In this document: in pieces, positions 17,705 through 25,865 of the stretch
Position numbering within the stretch: the first letter of the stretch is position 1
Layout of the letters: the number at the start of each line of letters is the position of its first letter
Assembly (NCBI RefSeq): GCF_947500695.1
Contig: NZ_CANMSS010000014.1
Coordinates: forward strand, 34,811-98,810
Direction: 5' to 3'
Origin: an uncultured Pseudoteredinibacter sp.
Lineage (GTDB): Bacteria > Pseudomonadota > Gammaproteobacteria > Pseudomonadales > Cellvibrionaceae
Length of the DNA: 64,000 nucleotides
Translations under genes and position numbers: made by a program
The notes under the pieces: generated by a model
Seen by the model: the letters and a program-made list of their open reading frames with translations, nothing else
Databases searched by the model: none
Told to the model about the DNA's origin: nothing

Positions 17705-18629
17705 GGTTATATCTCGAATAAAATTTACTATCAATAGCTACGGCATTATGGGCATGCAAGCTTTCTTGGTGTTCTACTTTGATATAGAAATCGGTGATGC
17801 TGGAGTCTGTAAGTAAGGCTGACTTTATTCGCTTTGCCGCGTCTTCGCAGAACATGAGATTTTCAGCGTTTAGGCGGGCGAACTCTTGTTCATCTTCCCG
17901 CTTTACGGCTGTTTGAACGGGAGTGCCAATGCTTTTCTCAATCTCGAAAATAAGTTGTGGAAGTTTCTTCGGATAAAAATTCTCGAGCTTCAAGTTTATA
18001 TAAGCCATGGAGCGCTGGCTATGGGGTGTTGCGACCGACCCTTCTTCAGACTTAATCCAATTCAGTATTGTATTGGCATCAAAGGGCTCAATTTCGAATC
18101 GCTGCTGTAGGCGATCTGCCAATAGTTGGCGCGATAGGGATGCTGAGTAGGGGCAAGTACTGGAATACGGTATTTCTAATAGTAAGTCGTGAAAAAACTC
18201 GCCCTGTCGATACTCCAAGGAGAATTGAATGGGGTAGCTTTGATACCCAGAGTATTCGCTTAGTAAAGCTGGTTTTTTGAGGCAAAGCGGAAATCTCAGT
18301 TGTAGCTTGGCATTTTGACTGATGCCATCTTGCCCAGCGACGCAGTTTTCAAGTAGCAACTTTAGCCTGTTAGTATTTAAGTCTTGATGGCTAAGTTGCT
18401 GCTTAAGCGCTAGATAAAGGCGAGACATATGAATGCCTTTTTGCTCTGGGTCGTCTAAGCTTACGTAGATGTCGACCTCTGCGTTAAGTTGTTCTTGAGC
18501 AAGACTACTACCACTAAGCCGAATCGGTAATGCAATACCTTCCATGCCAACCCACTGTAAGCAGCTGGCGTTTTGGTATTCTTTTTTTTCCGTTATATCT
18601 GAAAGCGTGTTCGGGTTGAGACTGTTCAT
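17697..18629 (-). CDS. folE2: GTP cyclohydrolase IB (FolE2)
   Basis: 310 residues. FolE2-type motifs: DPEQKGIHMSRLYLAL, STCPYSASLSRQ (the metal-binding Cys), PHSQRSMA and FARLNAENLMFCEDAAKR, with a conserved HNA near the end. It makes dihydroneopterin triphosphate, the first step to folate, using Mn or other metals instead of the strict zinc need of FolE, and is classically Zur-repressed. The start overlaps the dihydroorotase stop by 4 bp (ATGA), so it is part of the same operon. Confidence 0.92.
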   Translation of the reverse strand: MNSLNPNTLSDITEKKEYQNASCLQWVGMEGIALPIRLSGSSLAQEQLNAEVDIYVSLDDPEQKGIHMSRLYLALKQQLSHQDLNTNRLKLLLENCVAGQDGISQNAKLQLRFPLCLKKPALLSEYSGYQSYPIQFSLEYRQGEFFHDLLLEIPYSSTCPYSASLSRQLLADRLQQRFEIEPFDANTILNWIKSEEGSVATPHSQRSMAYINLKLENFYPKKLPQLIFEIEKSIGTPVQTAVKREDEQEFARLNAENLMFCEDAAKRIKSALLTDSSITDFYIKVEHQESLHAHNAVAIDSKFYSRYNRD

Positions 18630-19960
18630 TTGTTAAAAGCTAATCGTTGTGCACATGGATCGCTGATGATTTTATTTCCGTCAAAGACCTGTTGGCCATT
18701 GACCCAGGTAGAGCTGATTTTTGACGAAAATCGATGCCCCTGAAAGGGTGTCCATTGGCAATGGTAATAATTATTGTCATGGCAGGCCATTGTGTTGTTC
18801 TCGAAATCAACTGCGACTAAATCGGCAAAGTACCCTTCTTTAATAAAGCCTCTTCTATCAATTTGATATCGCCTGGCAGGGTTGTGGGCGGTTTTCTCTA
18901 CCACATCAAATAAACTCAAAATTCCATTGTTGACATGATCTAGCAGGCTTAGCAGGGCATGTTGTACTAGGGGTAATCCTGCCGGTGCAGTAAGGTAAGG
19001 CTGTTGCTTCTCTTGCCAGGTATGCGGGGCGTGATCGGTGGCGATGATATCAATAGTGCCATTTCTCACTGCGTTAAGAAGCGCACTTCTGTCGCTGGCC
19101 TTTTTGATAGCAGGGTTACACTTGATTAAGTTGCCGCGCCTAGGGTAATCCTCCTCGGAAAACCAAAGGTGGTGTACACAGGCTTCGGCTGTTATGTGTT
19201 TGTTATCAATAGGCCCTGAATCGAACAGCTCGAGCTCTTTTTCGCTGCTGATATGGAGCACGTGTAATTGGCTTTGGTGCTTTTTGGCCAGCGCTACAGC
19301 TAGAGAAGAAGAGCGATAGCAGGCTTCAGTGTCTCGAATTTTGGGGTGATCCACTATGCTCGGTTTCAAACCAATCTCTTGGTAGGCCTGTAAGTTATTT
19401 GCGATGGTTTTGCCATCTTCGCAATGCGTCACAATAAGGCTTGGACACTCTCTAAATATGGCTTCGAGCTTTTCGCTATCTTCCACAAGAAGATTTCCTG
19501 TAGACGCCCCCATAAACACCTTTAGACCGCAGTGTGATTTTGGATCTAGTGCTTTGATCTCGTCGAGGTTGTCTTCTGTAGCTCCTAGATAGAACGAGTA
19601 ATTGCCAAAGGAGTTGTGTTTAGCTAATTCAAATTTGCTTTCTAAGGCTGCAATACTGGTGGTGCTAGGATCTACATTTGGCATCTCCATAAAGCTGCTT
19701 ATGCCACCTGCGACTGCAGCACGTGATTCGCTGGCGATAGTGCCCTTATGAGTAAGTCCTGGTTCACGAAAATGAACTTGGTCATCGATCATCCCAGGTA
19801 AAAGAGTTTTTCCCTGTAAATCAATAACACGGTAATTGTTGTTAGCACTTATGCTTCCAGCGATGCTATCGATTTTATCCCCTTTGATTAGAAGGTCTGC
19901 TTCAATGCAGTTACCTTGATTGATCACCAAGGCATTTTTTAACAGTGTTGCTTTTGTCAT
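18626..19960 (-). CDS. dihydroorotase-family enzyme in zinc operon (PyrC paralogue)
   Basis: 444 residues of the amidohydrolase (class I dihydroorotase/allantoinase-like) fold. Motifs: GMIDDQVHFREPGLTHKG, GLKVFMGASTGNLLV (carries the lysine region), VTHCEDG, LHVLHISS, TADACVHH-like (TAEACVHHLWF) and IIATDHAPH. In ordinary enzymes the first motif reads D-x-H-x-H; here the first His is Gln (DDQVHF), which would remove one metal ligand. PyrC paralogues are known members of zinc-starvation operons with FolE2 and gamma-carbonic anhydrase. It starts 5 bp after the DUF2796 stop. Confidence 0.87.
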   Translation of the reverse strand: MTKATLLKNALVINQGNCIEADLLIKGDKIDSIAGSISANNNYRVIDLQGKTLLPGMIDDQVHFREPGLTHKGTIASESRAAVAGGISSFMEMPNVDPSTTSIAALESKFELAKHNSFGNYSFYLGATEDNLDEIKALDPKSHCGLKVFMGASTGNLLVEDSEKLEAIFRECPSLIVTHCEDGKTIANNLQAYQEIGLKPSIVDHPKIRDTEACYRSSSLAVALAKKHQSQLHVLHISSEKELELFDSGPIDNKHITAEACVHHLWFSEEDYPRRGNLIKCNPAIKKASDRSALLNAVRNGTIDIIATDHAPHTWQEKQQPYLTAPAGLPLVQHALLSLLDHVNNGILSLFDVVEKTAHNPARRYQIDRRGFIKEGYFADLVAVDFENNTMACHDNNYYHCQWTPFQGHRFSSKISSTWVNGQQVFDGNKIISDPCAQRLAFNK

Positions 19961-19965
19961 TAGGA

Positions 19966-20577
19966 CTACTTAAAGATCACTTTGCTATGGTTTTTGCTGA
20001 GTTCTTCGTGCCCCTGATGCTGATTTTTAATCCAGCTAACATCTAATTTCTCAATGGCAGGAAATATCTCGTTTAGGTTTACGCTCAAGCTTTTTATGTG
20101 ATCGATATTTGTGCAGTTGAAATGATAGTGTGCACTAATATCGCTATGCTGCTTGGCTTCGGGAATACTGATGTGGGTAGTATGTATATGATCTGCAATA
20201 TTGCTTCTTTTATCTTCGACTGCAGAAAAGTCGGAGTTATGTTCAAGCAGTTTGCAGTCGCCGCCTTCGAATTGAAAAATCGAGCGAGCGGCTTGAAGTT
20301 TGAGCTTTGCCTGGGCTAGCTTTAGTTTTTCATCTTTCTTATGCGCTTTATGCTCAAAACCTACAATATCGGCAGCAGAGCTTTGTAAATCTATTTCAAT
20401 ATCCTCACCTTCCATGGCGATGCTCATCTCAGCTTCGCCATGTTTGTGTGCGCTAATGGTTTTGTGATGGTGCTCGCTATGTCCATAGCATAAGCAGGAA
20501 AAGCTGAGTATTAAAAAACAGACCTTGGTGAAAAAGATAACAGTGGCAGGCATCTCGAAATCTCTACAATTAATCAT
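19966..20577 (-). CDS. zrgA: DUF2796 periplasmic zinc-binding protein (ZrgA-like)
   Basis: About 203 residues, secreted (hydrophobic TVIFFTKVCFLILSFSCLCYG). The mature N-terminus is histidine-rich (HSEHHHKTISAHKHGEAEMSIAMEG), then DIEIDLQSSAADIVGFEHKA, the DUF2796 signature, and further His clusters (DHIHTTHIS, HSDISAHYHFNC, NQHQGHEE). In Vibrio the family member ZrgA feeds zinc to a minor ABC importer. The ATG at 20577 overlaps the DUF1826 stop (TGATG); a downstream ATG at 20553 is an alternative. Confidence 0.88.
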   Translation of the reverse strand: MINCRDFEMPATVIFFTKVCFLILSFSCLCYGHSEHHHKTISAHKHGEAEMSIAMEGEDIEIDLQSSAADIVGFEHKAHKKDEKLKLAQAKLKLQAARSIFQFEGGDCKLLEHNSDFSAVEDKRSNIADHIHTTHISIPEAKQHSDISAHYHFNCTNIDHIKSLSVNLNEIFPAIEKLDVSWIKNQHQGHEELSKNHSKVIFK

Positions 20578-21203
20578 CAAGCAAAATCTAAGGTGAGTAA
20601 TAAGCGTTTTTCATCGGCTTTAGGCGAACGATGAATTAAAGCAGGGATCATCGAGCCCTCCCAAGAGCCACCTTTAAGCAAGGCGACATCGCCTGCATTT
20701 AACTGGCGTGTTTTATTGTCCTTATGATTACGATCATCGCTGCAATCACTAGTTAGAGCGTTAATAGCCTTTAGATCTTTATGGTCGGCAATCCACTCTG
20801 TACCTGGGCCGCAGTAACTGTGTACCAAGCGGCAGGGAACTTGGTCGACATGAAAGCGAGGGCACATAGCATGATCGAGCACGCGTAACCGCATTCCTGC
20901 TTGTTGCAGCCCAAACAAACAGCAGAACATATCGATAAGCTGGGCTATATCTTGGCTTAATTTAGCGCCCAATTTTTTTCGCATTAACATAGTTTGGGCA
21001 TTCTCAGGGCTCACTATTTCACGCAGCTCAAGAGCATGCTGGCGTGCCAATAGTGTTTCTAACTCTTCGTTGATAGCCGGGCTGATCTCTCGTTGCCAAA
21101 TGGCAATATTGCAATGCTCTTCATAGATCTTTGCGAGAATGTCAGCCTTATCCGATATCTCTGGGCGAGCTAATGGCAGGCTTAGAACTTGAGCTGATTT
21201 CAT
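20577..21203 (-). CDS. DUF1826 family protein
   Basis: 208 residues. The central PRFHVDQVPCRLVHSYCGPGTEW segment with H-x-D and a later His (ALIHRSP) looks like a cupin or 2-oxoglutarate-oxygenase-type metal site, as in DUF1826. DUF1826 genes are regularly found under Zur control beside folE2 or metallochaperone genes. Function unknown. It is the first gene of the minus-strand zinc operon, directly downstream of a Zur-box-like dyad. Confidence 0.85.
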   Translation of the reverse strand: MKSAQVLSLPLARPEISDKADILAKIYEEHCNIAIWQREISPAINEELETLLARQHALELREIVSPENAQTMLMRKKLGAKLSQDIAQLIDMFCCLFGLQQAGMRLRVLDHAMCPRFHVDQVPCRLVHSYCGPGTEWIADHKDLKAINALTSDCSDDRNHKDNKTRQLNAGDVALLKGGSWEGSMIPALIHRSPKADEKRLLLTLDFA

Positions 21204-21259
21204 GGTATTCCTAGGTGTTGAATCTTGTTTATCGGTTTGTTTTCACATATGCTCTTCTA

Positions 21260-21278
21260 AATGATATGTTATATCATT
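21260..21278. promoter_or_regulatory. Zur-box-like dyad in the divergent DUF1826/zur promoter
   Basis: AATGATATGTTATATCATT: 8-bp perfect arms around GTT. It sits 57 bp upstream of the DUF1826 start and about 160 bp before zur. It differs more from the canonical box than the dyad at 16305 but keeps the spacing and AT-rich symmetry. Confidence 0.68.
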
Positions 21279-21439
21279 GCACATTTGTGGTGATAAAAAC
21301 AAGCTTATTTAGCTCTGTCCATGGTGTGCGCTTGAAATGGTTGCCCTAGGGGCTCTTTGCTAGCGGCTTGTTGATTAATGGGGTACAGTGCTGGCTTTTA
21401 TGGTGGGCCTTCAATCGGAGGCAATAAGAGAGGTGGCTC

Positions 21440-21901
21440 GTGGGAGTTCAAGAAGTGCAAGCCTGTTTAGATAGCGCTCATCAGCGCTGTAGCGAATCGG
21501 GTTTGCGTTTAACGCAAAAGCGGGAACAAATTCTTAGGTTGATGCTGGAAGCCGAGGCGCCTTTATCTCCTTATGAGGTGGTAGATCTATACAATGCCCA
21601 GGCCGAGCAAAATATGCCGCCGAACTCGGCCTACCGTATTTTGGATTTTTTGGCCGAGGCTAATTTGGTCCACAAGCTGAACTCTGCAAATAAATACATT
21701 GCTTGTTCTCATATTGCCTGCTCGCATCCACACAGCGCTTCCCAGTTCTTAATCTGTAGCCAATGTAAAACAGTAAAAGAGGTTATGATGGAGCCGAAGC
21801 TGCTCAAGGAAATTCAGAAAAACGTCAGTTCTGCGGGCTTTAAGATGCGGCACCCAAGTGTTGAGCTGGAGTGCTTATGTGGAGAATGTTCAGAGTCGTA
21901 A
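21440..21901 (+). CDS. zur: zinc uptake regulator Zur (Fur family)
   Basis: 153 residues. Winged-helix N-terminus (GLRLTQKREQILRLMLEAEAPLSPYEVVD, then NSAYRILDFLAEANLVHKL), a His-rich middle (CSHIACSHPHSASQFLICSQC), and two C-x2-C pairs (ICSQC and CLCGEC) for the structural zinc. The context, among zinc-starvation genes, points to Zur and not Fur. The GTG start at 21440 follows a GAGGTGG site. Confidence 0.92.
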   Translation: MGVQEVQACLDSAHQRCSESGLRLTQKREQILRLMLEAEAPLSPYEVVDLYNAQAEQNMPPNSAYRILDFLAEANLVHKLNSANKYIACSHIACSHPHSASQFLICSQCKTVKEVMMEPKLLKEIQKNVSSAGFKMRHPSVELECLCGECSES

Positions 21902-21927
21902 GCTTTGTATCAATAGATCGATTTAAT

Positions 21928-21966
21928 TAAAAAACGGCAGCGTGCAAAACACGCTGCCGTTTTTAT
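21928..21966. terminator. bidirectional terminator between zur and the M49-type peptidase
   Basis: ACGGCAGCGTG (21934-21944), loop CAAAA, CACGCTGCCGT (21950-21960), flanked by A-run and T-run. It is placed between convergent genes. Confidence 0.92.
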
Positions 21967-23631
21967 TTATAAGCCGAGTACTTGCTTACCTTGCTTAAAG
22001 GTAATGTCCACAGGGATATTGGCTTCTTGCAAACGGGCTAAATCAGCCGCCAGGCCTTTACCAATATTACCTTTTTCGTCAAAAAGCTTACCAACACCTT
22101 GGTAGTCGCCTTCACCTTGTAAACGTAATATTAGCTCAGATAACGACGCCATGGCTTTGCTCATATTATCCATGTTTACGCCATACTGGCCTTTGTCGTT
22201 ACGATAAAAAGCGCCTTTTTCGGCGAAATAATTAAAACGAATCATATTGGCTTTACCATGGGCAGAGCTGGCACCAAAGCGAACCGAGCGAAAAATACCC
22301 GCTAGGAAGGTGGTGTAATAATCTTCCAGCTTGCCTTCGGTGATCATGCCATCTTTTAATAGCTGGCTAACCATGTATAAACCTAGAATGTCGGCCTTAC
22401 CTTCTTCCAGTGCAGAAGCATGCTCTTTTAATGCTTGTCGAACAGTACCTTTGCCATTGATGGTATTTTTAATGCCAAGGCCGTGGGCGACTTCGTGGAA
22501 CATGGTGTTGCTAAAGAAGGCATTGAAAGTAATATTTTTGCGTTGCTCGGGAACGATCAATACTTCAGAAATTGGTTTTAGAATATGATCAAACTTGGCT
22601 TGCATAGCATTCTTAAGCTGCAAACGGCGTGTGCCTTTTGATAACTGAACTTCTTCGTCATTGGGTAGGTTAATGGCGATGGTTTTACCACCCGCATTAG
22701 AATGCCCAGCATAATAAATGACATCGTAGGCGTTTAGATCGGCGTTACTACCCGGCATTTCTTGCTTGTACTTTTCAGGTACAGGTAAGCCCTTTTGCAA
22801 CGCAGGCAGTGTGCTTGCAAACTTGGCTAGGCGCTTACTCCAGGACATGTCTTTTACAAGGACATAGGCCTCATAGGCGGCGCGGTATCCATAAAGCTGA
22901 TCTTCATAGGTTTCGATCGCACCAATCACAACATCTATCGGATTATTTTTCATATCCATCCATGCCATATCGGAAGGCTGGTAGTCATCACTGGTGATGG
23001 CCTTTGCACGCAGGCGCAAATAGTTGGCGAAGTCTTTATCTTCGGCAAGGTTTGCTGCACGCTCTAATAGCTTGGCGGCCTCGCTAAGTTGCTTGGCATA
23101 GGCTTGGCTATACGCTTGGGTTTCCAGCTTACCGTCTTTTTCTTTAACTAATGAGTAGAGGCCTTTTTTATCGGCAAAGTTTTGTTTTTCGAAGTTTTCT
23201 TTGCTCATGCTGTGTGGGTAAAACTCAGCACCTAGAGCCTTCTCTTTGTAAGCACTCAAAAACGGCTGGTCGGCTTGTAGGCGATCCCAGGGGCCATAGT
23301 TGATGTTGGCAAATTCACGAACCTTTGGATCTTTGATGCTGGCAAGGAAGCTCTCTTTGTCTTGATAGAATGCCTGTTGCCAAAATAGATCATCCATGAT
23401 TTTTGAGGCATCAATCAACACGGCCAGCATTTTCTTTTGATTGGCACTTAGGTGGCTAAGATCGCTGTTTAGAGTAACCTCTTGGTAGATATCCAAGCGG
23501 TCTTTGAATTCGGGCAATAATTCTGGATTGAGTAGCTGGGGCTCGGCGGCTAGGGCGCTATGGCTTACCGCTAAGCTCAATAAGGCGGCACCGGTTAATT
23601 TTCGGCCCAGTTTGCTGATTGGGTTCATCAT
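21967..23631 (-). CDS. secreted zinc metallopeptidase, M49 (dipeptidyl-peptidase III)-like
   Basis: 554 residues with a signal peptide (LTGAALLSLAVSHSALA). The catalytic motif reads MFHEVAHGLGIKN (HEXXH form; classical DPP III has HEXXGH), followed by HASALEEGKADILGLYMV, where the Glu of EEGKAD is the expected third zinc ligand. YYAGHSNAGG also fits bacterial DPP III-like proteins. It probably acts in the periplasm on peptides. Its neighbourship with the zinc regulon may be accidental, since a bidirectional terminator separates them. Confidence 0.85.
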   Translation of the reverse strand: MMNPISKLGRKLTGAALLSLAVSHSALAAEPQLLNPELLPEFKDRLDIYQEVTLNSDLSHLSANQKKMLAVLIDASKIMDDLFWQQAFYQDKESFLASIKDPKVREFANINYGPWDRLQADQPFLSAYKEKALGAEFYPHSMSKENFEKQNFADKKGLYSLVKEKDGKLETQAYSQAYAKQLSEAAKLLERAANLAEDKDFANYLRLRAKAITSDDYQPSDMAWMDMKNNPIDVVIGAIETYEDQLYGYRAAYEAYVLVKDMSWSKRLAKFASTLPALQKGLPVPEKYKQEMPGSNADLNAYDVIYYAGHSNAGGKTIAINLPNDEEVQLSKGTRRLQLKNAMQAKFDHILKPISEVLIVPEQRKNITFNAFFSNTMFHEVAHGLGIKNTINGKGTVRQALKEHASALEEGKADILGLYMVSQLLKDGMITEGKLEDYYTTFLAGIFRSVRFGASSAHGKANMIRFNYFAEKGAFYRNDKGQYGVNMDNMSKAMASLSELILRLQGEGDYQGVGKLFDEKGNIGKGLAADLARLQEANIPVDITFKQGKQVLGL

Positions 23632-23738
23632 CCACTCCTGTAGTGTCTTTTGTTTACTTAGTTAAGACGCTTGGTGGGAGTGTTCCCTGAAGATTTGATG
23701 AGAGAAAGGTGTTTGAAGAGTGTGCAGGTCTGACCGCA

Positions 23739-23910
23739 TGTCTTGGGTGGGGGACTCTTTGCCGGGTACGCAAAAAGCGGCGTCCATGCCAGCTCGGCTC
23801 CTCTTGGATTCGCGCTATCCATGCGCTCAGCCTTCGGCCAAGCCCAAAATCCCTCCAGGGGATTTGGTCAAGTCGGAGACGCCCCTGCAAAGAGTCCCCC
23901 ACCCAAGACA
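23739..23910. repeat. 172-bp palindromic element with 24-bp perfect terminal inverted repeats
   Basis: Positions 23739-23762 (starting TGTCTTGGGTGG) are the exact reverse complement of 23887-23910. Inside are GCGGCGTCCATGCC, a core shared with the elements at 4255 and 32579, and an imperfect inner hairpin (CCAAAATCCC/GGGGATTTGG). There is no coding potential beyond frames created by the palindrome. MITE- or REP-like. Confidence 0.8.
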
Positions 23911-23982
23911 TTCTGCATTCGAGTATATTTTTGAACAGAGGGGTTTATCGCAGTACGTTTCTTTGGGAACTACTCCGATGTA

Positions 23983-24097
23983 GCTTTTAGGCCCTATGTG
24001 AGCTGACTTGGAACCGTAAAGCGACATGGACGTCGCGACCCGAGCGCCCCGGATGGCTTGAGCGCGTTCCTTGGCAGCTTACATAGGGCCTAAAAGC
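23983..24097. repeat. 115-bp palindromic element, copy 1 of the GGAACCG-core family
   Basis: Left arm 23983-24005 pairs with right arm 24075-24097 (23 positions, one mismatch). Both outer ends read GCTTTTAGGCC inwards. The core (about 24010-24070: GGAACCGTAAAGCGACATGG ... GAGCGCCCCGGATGGCTTG ... GCGTTCC) is nearly identical to that of the element at 43059-43169. From 24098 to 24180 I see nothing further of note. Confidence 0.82.
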
Positions 24098-24179
24098 GGT
24101 TGGTTTTCACTGAATGGAAAGGGGTCTTATAAAGGGTTGGCAAGCACAGCATGTGCTCGCCGGAAACGTGTCAGGAGTG

Positions 24180-25457
24180 TTACGCCTCTAGTGCCTGCTC
24201 AACAGAAGCCAGCTTAACCGCACACACAAACACCTGCATAGCCAAATCAACTTCATCTACCTTAGGCACGCTCGGAGCAATACGGATATTACTGTTCTGC
24301 GGATCATTGCCATAAGGGTAGGTGGCGCCGGCTGGAGTGAGTTTAACACCGGCCTCAGCGGCCAGTTCAACCACGCGCTTGGCAAGACCAGGGCGAGTGT
24401 CGAAAGAAACAAAATAACCACCAGCGGCCGATTGCCACTGACCTAAATCGTTATCACCAAAGGCTTCCTCTAAACGACTTAATACGACCTCAAAGCGTGG
24501 GCGCAGCAAGTCGGCATGCTTCACCATATGCGCTTTCAGGCTCGCCATATCTGGGAAAAGCTTAGCGTGGCGCAACTGGTTCACCTTATCAGGCCCAATG
24601 CTTGCAACCGAAAGAGTAGCCTTAAATGCAGCTAGGTTAGCAGGGCTTGCTGCCATAAAAGCCACACCGGCACCAGCAAAGCTAACCTTAGAAGTGGAAG
24701 CAAATTGCAGCACAGAATCTTCAGTGCCGTGTTGCTTACAGAAATCAGCGATAGCAGGCAGCGCAGCAGCGTCGGCATTTAGATCATGCAGGACATAGGC
24801 GTTATCCCAGAATACCCGGAAGCCTTCACCAGCAATGTTGCCTAGCTTAGCGATACGTTCAATGGTCTTGCTGCTGTATACCGTGCCTGTTGGGTTCGAG
24901 TACTTTGGTACGCACCACATACCTTTGATGCTCGGATCGGCTGTTACCATGGCTTCTACCTGATCCATATCCGGACCGTTCTCATCCATGGTTACAGCGA
25001 GCATCTCAATGCCGAAATGCTCACAGATGGTGAAATGGCGATCATAGCCAGGAACTGGGCAGATAAACTTAACTTTATCCTGCTTCTGCCAGGCACTGTC
25101 TGGGCCAGCATAACCAAAACTATAGGCTTGCAGCATGGCTTGAAACATCAGGGTTAGGCTGGAGTTGCCACCCACTAAAATCATGTCCTGGGGTACCGAT
25201 AGAATCTCAGCACCTAGCGCCTTCATTTCAGCAATGCCATCGAGGCCACCATAGTTGCGCACATCGGTACCATTACTGCTGGTATAATCACCTTCTAAAA
25301 TGCCATCTAAGTGGTTGGATAAGTCTAGCTGTGCACTAGAAGGCTTGCCGCGGGTAATATCCAGCTGTAAGCCCTGGGCTTTAAAGTTCTCAAAGTCCTG
25401 CTGCAGTTGGGCTTGCCACTGTTGCAGTTGTTCTTGGCTGGCTTGATTAAGATCCAC
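24180..25457 (-). CDS. PLP-dependent aminotransferase, type Ic aspartate aminotransferase family
   Basis: 425 residues of the fold I aminotransferase superfamily. It has LDITRGKPSSAQLDLS near the N-terminus, KYSNPTGTVYS (substrate/PLP contact), FWDNAYVLHDL (PLP-binding Asp/Tyr) and STSKVSFAGAG with the Schiff-base lysine. The IRIAPSVP near the end holds the carboxylate-binding Arg. The long N-terminal variant and motif wording match the bacterial type Ic aspartate aminotransferase group, close in sequence to MocR C-terminal domains. It likely makes aspartate from oxaloacetate and glutamate. Confidence 0.85.
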   Translation of the reverse strand: MDLNQASQEQLQQWQAQLQQDFENFKAQGLQLDITRGKPSSAQLDLSNHLDGILEGDYTSSNGTDVRNYGGLDGIAEMKALGAEILSVPQDMILVGGNSSLTLMFQAMLQAYSFGYAGPDSAWQKQDKVKFICPVPGYDRHFTICEHFGIEMLAVTMDENGPDMDQVEAMVTADPSIKGMWCVPKYSNPTGTVYSSKTIERIAKLGNIAGEGFRVFWDNAYVLHDLNADAAALPAIADFCKQHGTEDSVLQFASTSKVSFAGAGVAFMAASPANLAAFKATLSVASIGPDKVNQLRHAKLFPDMASLKAHMVKHADLLRPRFEVVLSRLEEAFGDNDLGQWQSAAGGYFVSFDTRPGLAKRVVELAAEAGVKLTPAGATYPYGNDPQNSNIRIAPSVPKVDEVDLAMQVFVCAVKLASVEQALEA

Positions 25458-25576
25458 GGAAGGCTCCTTAAATTAAATGCTTTGCTATTGATTCAGTGCT
25501 ATGCCTTAAAAAGGCAGGGCATTATAACGCAAAGCCCGAGATTAGACCTTGATAACTATCAGTAAGGTAGACCAAA

Positions 25577-25849
25577 GTGGATATTAAAGTTCTAGCCACC
25601 GTATTTATAACCATCTTCTTAGCTGAGTTTGGAGATAAGTCTCAGATCGCTGCTTTGCTTTATTCGGCGGATAAAGATGTAAGCAAGTGGACCGTGTTTT
25701 TAGGGGCTTCCTTGGCGCTGGTAACTTGCGCTGGCCTAGGGGTTTTGTTTGGCCAGTATATTTCGCAGTATGTGAATGAACGTTGGTTAAATACAGTCGC
25801 AGGCGCGGGTTTTGTAATTATTGGTGCTTGGACCTTGTGGCGCGCTTAG
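25577..25849 (+). CDS. TMEM165/GDT1 family membrane protein (UPF0016), half-size
   Basis: 90 residues with three membrane helices. The family motif E-x-G-D-K-(S/T) is seen as FLAEFGDKSQIAALL near residue 17. Full-length relatives have two such repeats and export manganese or calcium; this single-repeat form would need to dimerise. It is divergent from the aminotransferase gene. The start lies after AAGTGG. Confidence 0.88.
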   Translation: MDIKVLATVFITIFLAEFGDKSQIAALLYSADKDVSKWTVFLGASLALVTCAGLGVLFGQYISQYVNERWLNTVAGAGFVIIGAWTLWRA

Positions 25850-25865
25850 CCTGCTTTAGCTTTAT

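Noticed and set aside
23709..24027. Overlapping open frames of 60-90 codons in several frames around 23.7-24.0 kb
   Set aside because: They arise from the palindromic repeat (similar peptides on both strands) and have no start signals.
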